Shown: one piece after another, positions 43,520-51,752 of the stretch
Position numbering within the stretch: the stretch's first letter is position 1
Layout: each line of letters starts with the position of its first letter
Origin: Clostridia bacterium
GTDB lineage: Bacteria; Bacillota; Clostridia; Lachnospirales; Lachnospiraceae
Assembly: GCA_910576205.1 (NCBI GenBank)
Contig: CAJTHL010000008.1
Coordinates: forward strand, 1 to 64,000
DNA: 64,000 nt
Direction of reading: 5' to 3'
Notes under the pieces: model-generated
What the model was told of the DNA's origin: nothing
Databases searched by the model: none
Seen by the model: only the letters and a program-made list of their open reading frames with translations
Position numbers and translations under genes: made by a program

Positions 43520-45004
43520 TTACGCAAATGGATTCTCTGTTTTATAAAGCATTCCCTTTGGCTGATTGAAGCCGATCTCCCCGGGCTCCACGCCCAGGTA
43601 TTTGAATACCTCAAACAGGGCTTTTCCGTAATGTCCGAAGGCCACCGCACCGTGATGGGGGTAATTGCCCTCAATAAGTACATGGCGGTAGAAGCGGCCC
43701 ATTTCCGGGATGGCGAAAATGCCGATGCCGCCAAAGGAGCGGGTTGCTACCGGAAGAACCTCTCCCTGGGCCACATAGGCCCGCAGTTTGCAGTCCGCCG
43801 TGCTCTGGAGACGGAAGAAGGTGATGTCGCCAGGCATAATGTCGCCCTCCAGGGTTCCCTGCGTCACTTCCTCCGGAAGGTTTCTGGCCATAATGAGCTG
43901 GTATTTCATAGCGCAGGAGGACAGCTTTTTGGAGGTGGTGTTTCCGCAGTGGAAGCCCATAAAGGTATCCTGGTGGGTATAAGAGTATTTCGGCGCAATC
44001 TCTTCGTTATAAATGTCTTCCGGCACTGTGTTGTTGATGTCAAGGAGGGTTACGGCGTCCTCGCTGACACAGGTGCCGATAAATTCGCTTAAGGCTCCAT
44101 AGATATCCACCTCGCAGGAAACGGGAATACCCCGGCCGGTGAGACGGCTGTTTACATAGCAGGGAACAAAGCCAAACTGGGTCTGGAACGCGGGCCAGCA
44201 TTTTCCGGCGATAGCCACGTATTTGCGGTAGCCTTTGTGTGCTTCAATCCAATCCAGAAGGGTCAGCTCGTACTGGGCCAGCTTGGACAGAATCTGGGGC
44301 TTCTGGTTTCCTTCGCCCAGCTCTGCCTCCATATCCTTCACCACATCCGGGATACGGGGATCGCCAGCGTGTTTGTTGAAGGATTCAAAGAGATCCAGCT
44401 CGGAATTTTCCTCGATCTCCACGCCCAGATTGTAAAGCTGCTTAATGGGGGCGTTGCAGGCCAGGAAATTCAAAGGCCGGGGGCCAAAGCTTATGATTTT
44501 CAGGCTGCTGAGAGCTACCAGGGTGCGGGCGATGGGCAGAAACTCGTGAATCATGTCTGCGCACTCTTTTGCAGTACCCACGGGATATTCCGGTATGTAT
44601 GCTCTTACGTTGCGAAGCTTCAGATTGTAGCTGGCGTTTAACATGCCGCAGTAGGCGTCGCCTCTGCCCTGGGTAAGGGAATCGCCGGATTCCTCAGAGG
44701 CAGCCACGAACATTACAGGGCCGTCAAAATGCTTTGCCAGCAGGGTTTCAGAGATTTCCGGGCCAAAGTTTCCAAGGTAAACCACAAGGGCGTCGCACCC
44801 GGCCTTTTTAACGTCCTCCAGGGCCTGCACCATATGGATTTCGCTCTCCACGATGCACACGGGGCACTCGTAGATATCGCTGGCATTATATTTTTCCTCA
44901 TAGGCCTTTACCAGGGCCTTTCTTCTGTTAACAGAGAGAGATTCCGGGAAACAGTCTCTGCTGACGGCTACGATTCCGACTTTTACGGATGGGATATTCT
45001 GCAT
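43520..45004 (-). CDS. L-fucose/L-arabinose isomerase-family protein
   Basis: A protein of 494 residues. The N-terminal domain (VKVGIVAVSRDCFPESLSV), FVAASEESGDSL and the metal-site segments SLKIISFGPRPLNFLAC, VPCYVNSRLTGRGIPVSCEVD and DTFMGFHCGNTTSKKL match the fucose/arabinose isomerase superfamily. The Glu in SCEVD and the His in GFHCGNT are the likely metal ligands. These enzymes interconvert aldoses and ketoses with Mn2+. With xylB next to it, D-xylose or another pentose is a plausible substrate, although it is not a typical XylA. AGGAGG precedes the ATG, directly after the tandem leader repeats. Confidence 0.8.
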   Translation of the reverse strand: MQNIPSVKVGIVAVSRDCFPESLSVNRRKALVKAYEEKYNASDIYECPVCIVESEIHMVQALEDVKKAGCDALVVYLGNFGPEISETLLAKHFDGPVMFVAASEESGDSLTQGRGDAYCGMLNASYNLKLRNVRAYIPEYPVGTAKECADMIHEFLPIARTLVALSSLKIISFGPRPLNFLACNAPIKQLYNLGVEIEENSELDLFESFNKHAGDPRIPDVVKDMEAELGEGNQKPQILSKLAQYELTLLDWIEAHKGYRKYVAIAGKCWPAFQTQFGFVPCYVNSRLTGRGIPVSCEVDIYGALSEFIGTCVSEDAVTLLDINNTVPEDIYNEEIAPKYSYTHQDTFMGFHCGNTTSKKLSSCAMKYQLIMARNLPEEVTQGTLEGDIMPGDITFFRLQSTADCKLRAYVAQGEVLPVATRSFGGIGIFAIPEMGRFYRHVLIEGNYPHHGAVAFGHYGKALFEVFKYLGVEPGEIGFNQPKGMLYKTENPFA

Positions 45005-45018
45005 ATGTTCCTCCTATT

Positions 45019-45232
45019 TGAGTCCCGTCATAGCCCTACAGCTCCCCTGTATCTGGAAGAAATTTCCGCCCCCTTATACGTGGCCGGAAATTCCTTCCGG
45101 TCGCTTCCAGGCTATGACTGTTTTAGAGTCCCGTCATAGCCCTACAGCTCCCCTGTATCTGGAAGAAATTTCCGCCCCCTTATACGTGGCGTGAATTCCC
45201 TCCGGTCGCTTCCGGGCTATGACTGTTTAAAG
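45019..45232 (-). repeat. Tandem 107-bp structured repeat in the isomerase leader
   Basis: Two head-to-tail copies (45019-45125 and 45126-45232) are nearly identical; differences cluster in one short segment. On the minus strand each copy begins GTCATAGCC and ends GGGCTATGAC, which form a closing helix. Inside are a second long stem (GGAAGGAATTTCCG with GGCGGAAATTTCTTCC in the proximal copy) and a small ACAG-CTGT hairpin. The proximal copy ends about 15 bases before the isomerase ATG, just ahead of AGGAGG. They look like a duplicated structured RNA element, riboswitch-like in position, though I recognise no known class. The rest of 45005-45407 holds the ROK promoter and no gene. Confidence 0.75.
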
Positions 45233-45331
45233 GTTCCTCATCTGTCTTTCCAGACGGATGCCGTTTTGTTCAGTGACAAAACTAAGTAAACTTATAGTAG
45301 CATTCTATGGGGAGAAATGCAAGGGGTTTCT

Positions 45332-45361
45332 GTTTACTTGCGTAAAATTTTGTATTATACT
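45332..45361 (+). promoter_or_regulatory. Promoter of the ROK regulator gene
   Basis: TTTACT, a 17-base spacer and TATACT form a plausible SigA-type promoter reading into the regulator gene. AAGTAAAC near 45283 and GTTTACTT near 45331 are inverted copies that could be operator half-sites for this XylR-like protein. Confidence 0.45.
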
Positions 45362-45407
45362 AATCAATAAGGATAAACAGAGATGCAGAACGATAATGGG
45401 AGCGTGT

Positions 45408-46568
45408 ATGAGAGTCGGAAGCAAAGAACTGATACGGGATATAAACAGTCATCTGCTGCTGGAGGCGATTATCCAGGAGGGGCCTGTTTCCAGGGCTGCC
45501 CTGTCAAAGAAGACCGGGCTTGCCAAGGCCACGGTGTCGGCCATTGTCCAGGAGCTGCTGGAGCAGAAGCTTGTGCTGGAAATCGGAAGCGATGATACGA
45601 CCCTGGGACGAAAGCCCATTTTGCTGACCTTTAACGAGGGCTGTGGCCATGTGCTGGCCATTGACGTAAATACCGATACCCTGTCGGCCCTGACCTGCAA
45701 TCTTAAGGGGGAGAGTTGTCGTCTGCGCCAGTTTCCCAATCACGCGGGGCGGGACGAAATACTGCCCCTTCTGACTTCCGTTATCCGCCAGATGACGGAG
45801 GAGCTTCCAAAGACGCCTTTTGGCCTGGTGGGTATAGGCCTGGGCATTCACGGCACGGTACACCGGAATGAGGTGACGTTTATTCCGTATTCCCCCTATG
45901 AAGGCCTGCCCTTTGGCGCGGAGCTGGAGCGGGAGTTCAAGGTGCCGGTTTACCTGGAAAATGAGGCTAATCTGTCCGTGGTAGGCGAACACTCCTTTTG
46001 CTTTCATGTGCCTGATCTCATCGGCGTCAGCGTCCACGCAGGGGTGGGCGTGGGCATTATTATCCAGAATGAGCTCTATACCGGGGCGGACGGAAATGCG
46101 GGAGAATTCGGGCACACCATCATAGAAATGAACGGAAGGCCCTGTCCCTGTGGAAACCAGGGATGTCTGGAGCAGTATGCCTCGGAGCGGGCCATTCTGA
46201 CACAGTATGCCCTCTGTACGGGACAGCCTGACACGGATATAGACGCCTTTGTGGCCGCCTGCAGCCGCCAGGAGGAGAAGGCGTTATCCCTGCTTCAGGA
46301 CTTTGTCCGGTATATTTCCGTTGGCATCAACAACCTCTTAAACGCCTTTAATCCAGATGTAATCGTTATAAACAGCTCTTTCACCAGCTATTTCCCGGAG
46401 GTGCTGACGCAAATCCGGGAAAATCTGGGAAACCGCGCAGGCAGACGCTGCACCCTGGCACTGTCCGGGCTTCAGGATACGTCCATCCTTTTAGGGGCGG
46501 CCTGCCTGTGTATCCGGAATTTCCTGGGGATCCACCATCTGCGGCTGGATAAGGTCCGGGAAGAGTGA
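45408..46568 (+). CDS. ROK-family regulator, XylR-like
   Basis: A protein of 386 residues from ATG 45408, which has GGGAG upstream. Residues 1-70 form a winged helix (LLEAIIQEGPVSRAALSKKT, followed by GLAKATVSAIVQELL). The ROK part has GIGLGIHGTVHRNEVTF, PVYLENEANLSVVGEHSF, GAGVGVGIIIQ-like runs and the zinc-cysteine segment CPCGNQGCLEQYAS. Regulators of this type repress xylose or other sugar genes until sugar binds. It is divergent from the isomerase-xylB pair, so it most likely controls them. Confidence 0.88.
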   Translation: MRVGSKELIRDINSHLLLEAIIQEGPVSRAALSKKTGLAKATVSAIVQELLEQKLVLEIGSDDTTLGRKPILLTFNEGCGHVLAIDVNTDTLSALTCNLKGESCRLRQFPNHAGRDEILPLLTSVIRQMTEELPKTPFGLVGIGLGIHGTVHRNEVTFIPYSPYEGLPFGAELEREFKVPVYLENEANLSVVGEHSFCFHVPDLIGVSVHAGVGVGIIIQNELYTGADGNAGEFGHTIIEMNGRPCPCGNQGCLEQYASERAILTQYALCTGQPDTDIDAFVAACSRQEEKALSLLQDFVRYISVGINNLLNAFNPDVIVINSSFTSYFPEVLTQIRENLGNRAGRRCTLALSGLQDTSILLGAACLCIRNFLGIHHLRLDKVREE

Positions 46569-46594
46569 CAGGGACGGTTTATCCGGCGTCTGTT

Positions 46595-46804
46595 TTAAGG
46601 GGCGTTTTTGGGGGAGGTGTTTCTGGGCTCCGCCTTTTTCGCCGCCGGTTTCGTCAGATAGCTGTAGATATCCTCGTAGGATTCCCGGCCATACTCATCC
46701 GGCGGATTGGCGGGAATGAGCCCGGTGCAGTCCCGGGCAGAGCAGGCGTTTCCGATATAATCGTAAGAGTCGATGATCTCCTGGTTTTTTGTTTTCTTGT
46801 CCAT
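46595..46804 (-). CDS. Small hypothetical protein
   Basis: A protein of 69 residues with an AAAGGAGA ribosome site seven bases before its ATG. The first 40 residues (NQEIIDSYDYIGNACSARDC, then a TGLIPANPPDE stretch) are polar with two Cys, and the C-terminus is Lys/Ala/Pro-rich. It lacks a signal peptide. It is convergent with the ROK regulator and divergent from the beta-propeller gene. The good ribosome site and codon pattern support it as a real small gene; function unknown. Confidence 0.55.
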   Translation of the reverse strand: MDKKTKNQEIIDSYDYIGNACSARDCTGLIPANPPDEYGRESYEDIYSYLTKPAAKKAEPRNTSPKNAP

Positions 46805-46898
46805 CTTTGCGTCTCCTTTCCGAAATAAACGTTGTGTATTTAGTATTTCTTGTTTGGCTGGTTTTTATTGTTGCAAGTTATTTCCTGGGGGTAATTGT

Positions 46899-47852
46899 AT
46901 GAAAATAGAAAAAAAATTAAAGGGCGGATACCGGCCCTTTCTGTCGGAGGATGAGAGGACTCTGGTGACCACAAGCAGCAGAAACACGGTTTATGTGTAC
47001 GACCTGGAAAATAGGAGGCTGACCCACTCCATAAAGACAGTCAGCAATGTCTCCAAGACAATGGTTTCCAGGGATGGGAAACGTCTGGCGGCAAAAAATA
47101 CAGGGGGCGTCATTGCGGTGATCTCCCTGGAAAGCGGGGAGGAGATCTGCAGGAGCAGGATGGAGAAAAGAGAAGGAGAACCCATGGTGTTTCTTGATGA
47201 TGAGGGCCTTCGGCTTCTGGATCTTGACTGGGATGGCCGGACAATGCTTCTGGACTGTACAAGCGGGGAACACCGCATTCTGGATGGGCCGTCTCCCGGA
47301 GCGGCAAAGGGAACGCCCCGCACGGCCTATATCCAGTATGATATCCATACGGACCGGATCTATAAATTTGTGTCGGATGATCCGAAAAGCTGGAGGGGAA
47401 GGATCCAGGTTTCCGCAGCAGACCCGGACAGGATCGCGTTTGAGACAGTCTGGGAAGGGGACAGACTGCCCGATCATATAAGGGGGATCTGCTTTTGCAA
47501 GACCCACAACTATTATATAGACATTGTGAATGAACAATTCGTTGTCACGGATAAGGAATTTAAGGAATTGTCCAGGGCGGATCTGCCCCTGGGAAACAGC
47601 ATATGTTCCCCCTGCGAAATCCGTGTCTCGCCTTGTGAAAAATATATGTTTCTGGATTACGGGAAGCAGTGTGACCCCAGAGACCATGAGGCGTTTCGGA
47701 CAGCGAAGGCGCTGTCCGGCCTGTTTGCGCTGGACACGCTGGAACAGGTGGCGGGGTTTGACTATGATTATGTCTCGGATTTCCGCATGTTCCACGAGGA
47801 TGAGAGATTTGTGCTGGCCACATGGCAGGGCTCCTATCTGGGAAGCCTGTAA
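46899..47852 (+). CDS. WD40/beta-propeller-like hypothetical protein
   Basis: A protein of 317 residues from ATG 46899, preceded by GGGGG about nine bases upstream. Repeated segments such as RTLVTTSSRNTVYVYDLENR, RLLDLDWDGRTMLLDCTSGE and ERFVLATWQGSYLGSL read like beta-propeller blades that end in a Trp-Asp or similar pair. There is no signal peptide or catalytic motif. It may be a scaffold protein or degenerate WD40 protein of the cytoplasm. The neighbours give no clear clue to its role. Confidence 0.55.
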   Translation: MKIEKKLKGGYRPFLSEDERTLVTTSSRNTVYVYDLENRRLTHSIKTVSNVSKTMVSRDGKRLAAKNTGGVIAVISLESGEEICRSRMEKREGEPMVFLDDEGLRLLDLDWDGRTMLLDCTSGEHRILDGPSPGAAKGTPRTAYIQYDIHTDRIYKFVSDDPKSWRGRIQVSAADPDRIAFETVWEGDRLPDHIRGICFCKTHNYYIDIVNEQFVVTDKEFKELSRADLPLGNSICSPCEIRVSPCEKYMFLDYGKQCDPRDHEAFRTAKALSGLFALDTLEQVAGFDYDYVSDFRMFHEDERFVLATWQGSYLGSL

Positions 47853-47858
47853 TGAACA

Positions 47859-47901
47859 GGGCGTCTGCCACAGGGAAAGATGACCCGTGTGACAGACGCC
47901 C
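47859..47901. terminator. Stem-loop between convergent genes
   Basis: GGGCGTCTG pairs with CAGACGCCC, with additional CAC/GTG and GG/CC pairs inside. No strong T run follows on either strand, so it is a probable but weak terminator for the beta-propeller and SDR genes. Confidence 0.5.
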
Positions 47902-47990
47902 GCCGATTGACGATAACGCCGCCGGTCGCCAGGAGACAGCACTTGGAGCGTGTGCCCCCTTGTACGCTGATGGTATGCTCTGCGGGCATA

Positions 47991-48767
47991 TCAGAAGCAG
48001 GTAAATGCCCCGTCGATGATAAAGTCAGATCCGGTGGTAAAGGAGCTGGTGTCCCCGGCCAGGTACACGCAGATGGCTTCCAATTCCTCCGGTTTGCCCA
48101 TTCTGCCCATGGGGGCCATCTCGTTCCACTTCTCGATTAAAGGAACCAGGGTGGGGGAGTTCAGGGTGAGCTCTGTGCCGATATATCCCGGGCTGATGCT
48201 GTTGACCCGCACGCCTCGCTTTGCCCACTCAATGGCCAGGGATTTCGTAAGCTGGATAACGCCGGCCTTTGAGGCGTTGTAGGCGCACTGGGGCTGGGGA
48301 ACGTTGACAATGTGGGCAGACATGGAGGCAGTGTTGATAATGGAGCCGCCGCCGTTTGCCAGCATGTATTTTCCCGCGGCAATGTCTGTGAGGAAAATAC
48401 CGTTTAAGTTAATATTAATCACTTTATTCCACTGCTCATAGGTCATTTCCTCGGCGGGAGCGTTGATGCAGATCCCTGCGTTGTTGTGGCAAAAGTCCAG
48501 GCCGCCCAGCTCTTTTACTACCTGGGCCACCATGGCGTCTACCTGTTCCTTGTCCGTGCAGTCCGTGCGGATTGCAATCACTTTGCGACCGGTTTGCCCT
48601 GCAATCTGTGCCGCTGTCTTCTGCGCCTCCTCAAAGTCCAGATCGACAATGGCCACATCCGCGCCAGCCTCTGCAAACGCGGTGGCAGTACATTTTCCAA
48701 TGCCTCTGGCTGCTCCTGTTACAAATCCTTTCTTTCCGTCCAATCTCATTTTTTCGATGATTCCCAT
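47991..48767 (-). CDS. Short-chain dehydrogenase/reductase, sugar-alcohol type
   Basis: A protein of 258 residues with a full classical SDR set: the NAD(P) motif TGAARGIG, DLDF after beta-2 (Asp favouring NAD), NNAG, Ser in NTASMSAH, the YNASK active site and NSISPGYIGTELT. It resembles sorbitol/arabinitol/gluconate dehydrogenases of Firmicutes. It oxidises a secondary alcohol of a sugar or polyol. The gene is divergent from a ROK regulator with shared TTTTRYAAAA operator-like sites between them, so its substrate is probably a sugar whose presence the regulator senses. Confidence 0.9.
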   Translation of the reverse strand: MGIIEKMRLDGKKGFVTGAARGIGKCTATAFAEAGADVAIVDLDFEEAQKTAAQIAGQTGRKVIAIRTDCTDKEQVDAMVAQVVKELGGLDFCHNNAGICINAPAEEMTYEQWNKVININLNGIFLTDIAAGKYMLANGGGSIINTASMSAHIVNVPQPQCAYNASKAGVIQLTKSLAIEWAKRGVRVNSISPGYIGTELTLNSPTLVPLIEKWNEMAPMGRMGKPEELEAICVYLAGDTSSFTTGSDFIIDGAFTCF

Positions 48768-48792
48768 AACTGTTCTCCTTATTTTAAAATAT

Positions 48793-48960
48793 ATTTTGTA
48801 AAATCATTTATCAAATTATAATTACATAATATTTCATACCTTCCATTTTGTCAATAGGAATGGTGCATAATATTTGGGGATTCGTTTTGTGAAAATCTGA
48901 CAATAGATTTTGGGCAGGATTTTGTGGTATAATTTTATTTTACAAAATCGTTTTACAAAT
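48793..48960. promoter_or_regulatory. Divergent control region with ROK operator-like sites
   Basis: ATTTTGTAAAATCATTT at 48793 and TTTTACAAAATCGTTTTACA at 48938 share the palindromic core TTTTRYAAAA and the following ATC. Each lies near one start codon. TATAAT at 48928-48933 is the -10 box for the ROK gene, immediately before its operator. The sites are what a ROK repressor would bind. Confidence 0.55.
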
Positions 48961-48976
48961 TAGGAGATGAGAATTT

Positions 48977-50104
48977 ATGGAGAAAAGCATTACGCCAAAT
49001 CAGATTAAAGAAAAAAACCGTAATCTGATTTACCGTTATATTTATAAGAACAAAAAAGTTTCCCAGCAGGACATTTCCTATGATCTGCGGCTTAGCAGGC
49101 CCACGGTCACGGCTAACCTCTCGGCTTTGGAGGAGGAGGGGCTTATCTGGAAGAACGGCCAGATTGACACGGAGCTTGTGGGGAGAAAGGCGGCGGCATA
49201 CTCGGTTACAGCGGATTACCGCATGGGGATCGGGGTGGAGATTCTTAAAAATGAAGTCCGGATGATTGCGGTGGACTTGTATGGAGAAAGAGCAGGCCGC
49301 ATGGAATACGGGATTGCTTATAGGGATGAGGAAGAATATTACAAAACCGTGTGCCGCAAAATCCTGGATTTTAAGGAAAGCCTTGGGATAGCTGACGAGG
49401 GGATCCTGGGTGTGGGCTTCGCCATGCAGGCTTTGATTTCCCCGGATAAAAAGACTGTTGTCTACGGGGAGATTTTGTCCTGTACAGGTCTTGGCATCGG
49501 GGAATTTACCAGGTATCTCCCCTATGACTGTTCCTTTATCCACGATGCGGACGGGGCGGCGGTTTCCGAGCTGTGGGTTTCGCCGGAACTGTCGGACGCC
49601 TTTTACCTGTCCATCAGCAGGCATCTGGGGGCGGCTATTATTTTCAAGGGGGAAATCGTAAACGGCAAACACGGCCATAATTCTACCATTGAGCATATCC
49701 AGATGAAGCCGGAGGGAGAACGGTGCTATTGCGGCAGGTATGGGTGTATGGAAACCCTGTGCTCTCTGACGGCGCTTCTTGGGGAGGGGGAAAGCCTGAA
49801 GGAATTTTTTGCGGGCGTGAGAAAGGGCGTGCCTGGGTTTGGGGAGCGGTGGAGGCGTTTTCTTGCAGAGCTTGCCAGGGCGGTCAATCTTCTCCACCTG
49901 GTTTACGATACGGATTTTATTCTGGGAGGATACCTGGCCCCGTATCTGAAGGAGGAGGATATTGTTTTTCTCCACAACCGGATCCAGGAAATGACGCCCT
50001 TTGAGGAAAGCCAGGATTTCCTTCGGGTCAGCAAAATGGCGGAGGATAATATTGCGGTGGGAGCGGCTCTTCCTTACATTCAGGGGTTTTTGAATAAATT
50101 TTGA
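48977..50104 (+). CDS. ROK-family transcriptional regulator
   Basis: A protein of 375 residues. The N-terminal winged helix is residues 5-75 (NQIKEKNRNLIYRYIYKNKK, then DISYDLRLSRPTVTANLSAL). The ROK domain follows, with MGIGVEILKNEVRMIAVDLY, GVGFAMQALISPDKK, the Cys motif CYCGRYGCMETLCS and a His near GHNSTIEHIQM. It probably represses the divergent SDR gene and itself. The Cys/His set that binds zinc in ROK repressors is complete. Confidence 0.85.
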   Translation: MEKSITPNQIKEKNRNLIYRYIYKNKKVSQQDISYDLRLSRPTVTANLSALEEEGLIWKNGQIDTELVGRKAAAYSVTADYRMGIGVEILKNEVRMIAVDLYGERAGRMEYGIAYRDEEEYYKTVCRKILDFKESLGIADEGILGVGFAMQALISPDKKTVVYGEILSCTGLGIGEFTRYLPYDCSFIHDADGAAVSELWVSPELSDAFYLSISRHLGAAIIFKGEIVNGKHGHNSTIEHIQMKPEGERCYCGRYGCMETLCSLTALLGEGESLKEFFAGVRKGVPGFGERWRRFLAELARAVNLLHLVYDTDFILGGYLAPYLKEEDIVFLHNRIQEMTPFEESQDFLRVSKMAEDNIAVGAALPYIQGFLNKF

Positions 50105-50113
50105 AAAAATCAG

Positions 50114-50142
50114 TTGACAACTGTCGAATGAAATGCTATTAT
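50114..50142 (+). promoter_or_regulatory. Promoter of tRNA-Thr
   Basis: TTGACA at 50114-50119, a 17-base spacer and TATTAT at 50137-50142. It lies about 22 bases before the tRNA. Confidence 0.75.
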
Positions 50143-50163
50143 AATTGAGCGTCTTGAACGTAA

Positions 50164-50236
50164 GCTGCTGTGGCTCAGTCGGTAGAGCGTCGCATTGGTA
50201 GTGCGGAGGTCACGGGTCCGATTCCCGTCAGCAGCT
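50164..50236 (+). tRNA. tRNA-Thr (anticodon GGT)
   Basis: A 73-base cloverleaf is complete. The acceptor stem is GCTGCTG with CAGCAGC, the D stem GCTC with GAGC, the anticodon stem TCGCA with TGCGG around loop TTGGTAG, and the T stem ACGGG with CCCGT around TCCGATT. Anticodon GGT reads Thr codons ACC and ACT. The 3' CCA is not encoded. It has its own promoter and a terminator a few bases downstream. Confidence 0.95.
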
Positions 50237-50248
50237 TGGTGAAAAGCG

Positions 50249-50287
50249 GCGGAAACCTTGAATATGCAAGGGTTCCGCTATTTTTTT
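50249..50287 (+). terminator. Intrinsic terminator after tRNA-Thr
   Basis: GCGGAAACCTTG pairs with CAAGGGTTCCGC (one mismatch) around AATATG, followed by TATTTTTTT. Confidence 0.9.
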
Positions 50288-50403
50288 ATCTGGAAATCTG
50301 TAGATAGCTGTAGACGGAGTAATGCGGCATGTTTTAGGATTTTCAATGATATCATATAGCTGCATTCTTTAACAGCATGTCTGCCGTTTACTTAATCAGA
50401 AAT

Positions 50404-50432
50404 CCCCCGGGTGCAGAAACCGCATCCGGGGG
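50404..50432 (-). terminator. Stem-loop downstream of the second UROD-like gene
   Basis: CCCCCGGGTGC pairs with GCATCCGGGGG around AGAAACC. On the minus strand only a short T run follows. It lies 18 bases past the stop of the gene at 50450. The interval 50288-50403 shows nothing else I can support. Confidence 0.55.
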
Positions 50433-50449
50433 TAAAGAATATCAGGAAG

Positions 50450-51727
50450 TTAAGGCTGCCAGAATTCGTCTATCAACTCCCTCGTAATCTTAACGGCGCG
50501 GGAAGGCTTGGACAGATCTCCATTGAGGACATAAATGTCGCGCATAGAAATTTCCAGCTTTCCGCCTCTGGCGGCAAGAATAGTTTTTTTCATATAGTCC
50601 CGAAAAGCGTCTTCATCCAAATGTCTGGAAGGGCCGCCGATAAAAACGGCACTGGGCTTGCGGTGATAGATAATGTTGCTTTCCCTCAGACGTTCTTCCA
50701 TAAACTCCTCATTGCACCAGGCAGAGATAGAAAGTTTTCTTAACCCCTCAGGCAGACGGTCGAGACCATTGTCCCATAATCTGTCCACGGGTTCACAGCA
50801 TCCATAAGTATATAATCCGAATTTGCCGGCAATGCGGATGTAGGAATCCAGAAAAAATTCATTGAACATAGCAGGTGAAATCTGGGAAGTCTCCTGGGAA
50901 TTTAAATGCCCCCACAGATCCTTCATCAGTGGTTTGCGGCCATGCAGATCCTTCCGGCCGGGCAACTGCTCAGTATAACCGATAGTTCCCATTTTGACCA
51001 GTATATTTTCATTGTTTGGCATTAAAAAATGATTATCCTCAAGATAGTTGTAATACCGGTTGTATTCTTCCTCAATCTTCTGAATGAGCAGATGCATCTC
51101 ATTAGGGGAATCATAAAAGGCGATCATCATTTTTTCCATGCCCATTAAATCTACCAGATGTTTTGTGATGAAGCAGCCAATGGGCGGACACTGAACCAGA
51201 ACTGGCAGTAAATCTCCAAAGATTTCCAGAGCCATCTGCTTTTCCGACTCAAAAAGATTATCATCAAAAACAAAGACAGACGGATTCAGTTCATGCACCT
51301 GTCTGTCCAGATCCGTAATGCCATGCTCCAGGGAATATCCGATTTTTCGTTCGTTCGTGTTGACAGAACGATGTTCAATCCGGTCAAAGCCGAAAATTTT
51401 GAAATCCACCATGGGAACCAGGGAATAAAAATCTGGGACAACCCGGTCATCCTGGGTATAGAGATAGCCGCATATAACGCCTAACAGTTTTTGCTCAATC
51501 ATCCGGGCTACCGGCTCACAGCAATAGGGTGGAGGCTGGATTTCAGGGGCGAAGGTACGGTTTTCTACTGTGACAAGAGGGCGTTTTCCTTTAAGATCGT
51601 TGTGCGCGGTCCATATAGCGCTGCGCTCCTGCATACCTGGCAGATTTGCCAGTTCAAGCTGGTATTTTGCCAGCTCTCTTAAATATTGTCTGTCATTTTT
51701 ATATTGAATAGGTTTGAAAGCATTCAT
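50450..51727 (-). CDS. Uroporphyrinogen decarboxylase-like protein
   Basis: A protein of 425 residues. The C-terminal half (YIRIAGKFGLYTYGCCEPVD, then LRKLSISAWCNEEFMEER) and the acidic segment VFVFDDNLFES read as a UROD/methyltransferase-like TIM barrel, with a Cys-Cys pair where MtaA-type enzymes bind zinc. The N-terminal third (KPIQYKNDRQYLRELAKYQL) is helical and unique. It is the last gene of an operon with a ferric/phosphonate-type ABC transporter and an AraC regulator, so it may act on the compound taken up. It is distant from the UROD-like gene at 35961. Function unknown. Confidence 0.6.
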   Translation of the reverse strand: MNAFKPIQYKNDRQYLRELAKYQLELANLPGMQERSAIWTAHNDLKGKRPLVTVENRTFAPEIQPPPYCCEPVARMIEQKLLGVICGYLYTQDDRVVPDFYSLVPMVDFKIFGFDRIEHRSVNTNERKIGYSLEHGITDLDRQVHELNPSVFVFDDNLFESEKQMALEIFGDLLPVLVQCPPIGCFITKHLVDLMGMEKMMIAFYDSPNEMHLLIQKIEEEYNRYYNYLEDNHFLMPNNENILVKMGTIGYTEQLPGRKDLHGRKPLMKDLWGHLNSQETSQISPAMFNEFFLDSYIRIAGKFGLYTYGCCEPVDRLWDNGLDRLPEGLRKLSISAWCNEEFMEERLRESNIIYHRKPSAVFIGGPSRHLDEDAFRDYMKKTILAARGGKLEISMRDIYVLNGDLSKPSRAVKITRELIDEFWQP

Positions 51728-51752
51728 AAAACATTATTCCTTTCCAGATATC

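Noticed and set aside
50164-50236. tRNA-Thr as an integration site for a mobile element
   Set aside because: No integrase lies next to it and no duplicated tRNA 3' end is visible nearby.
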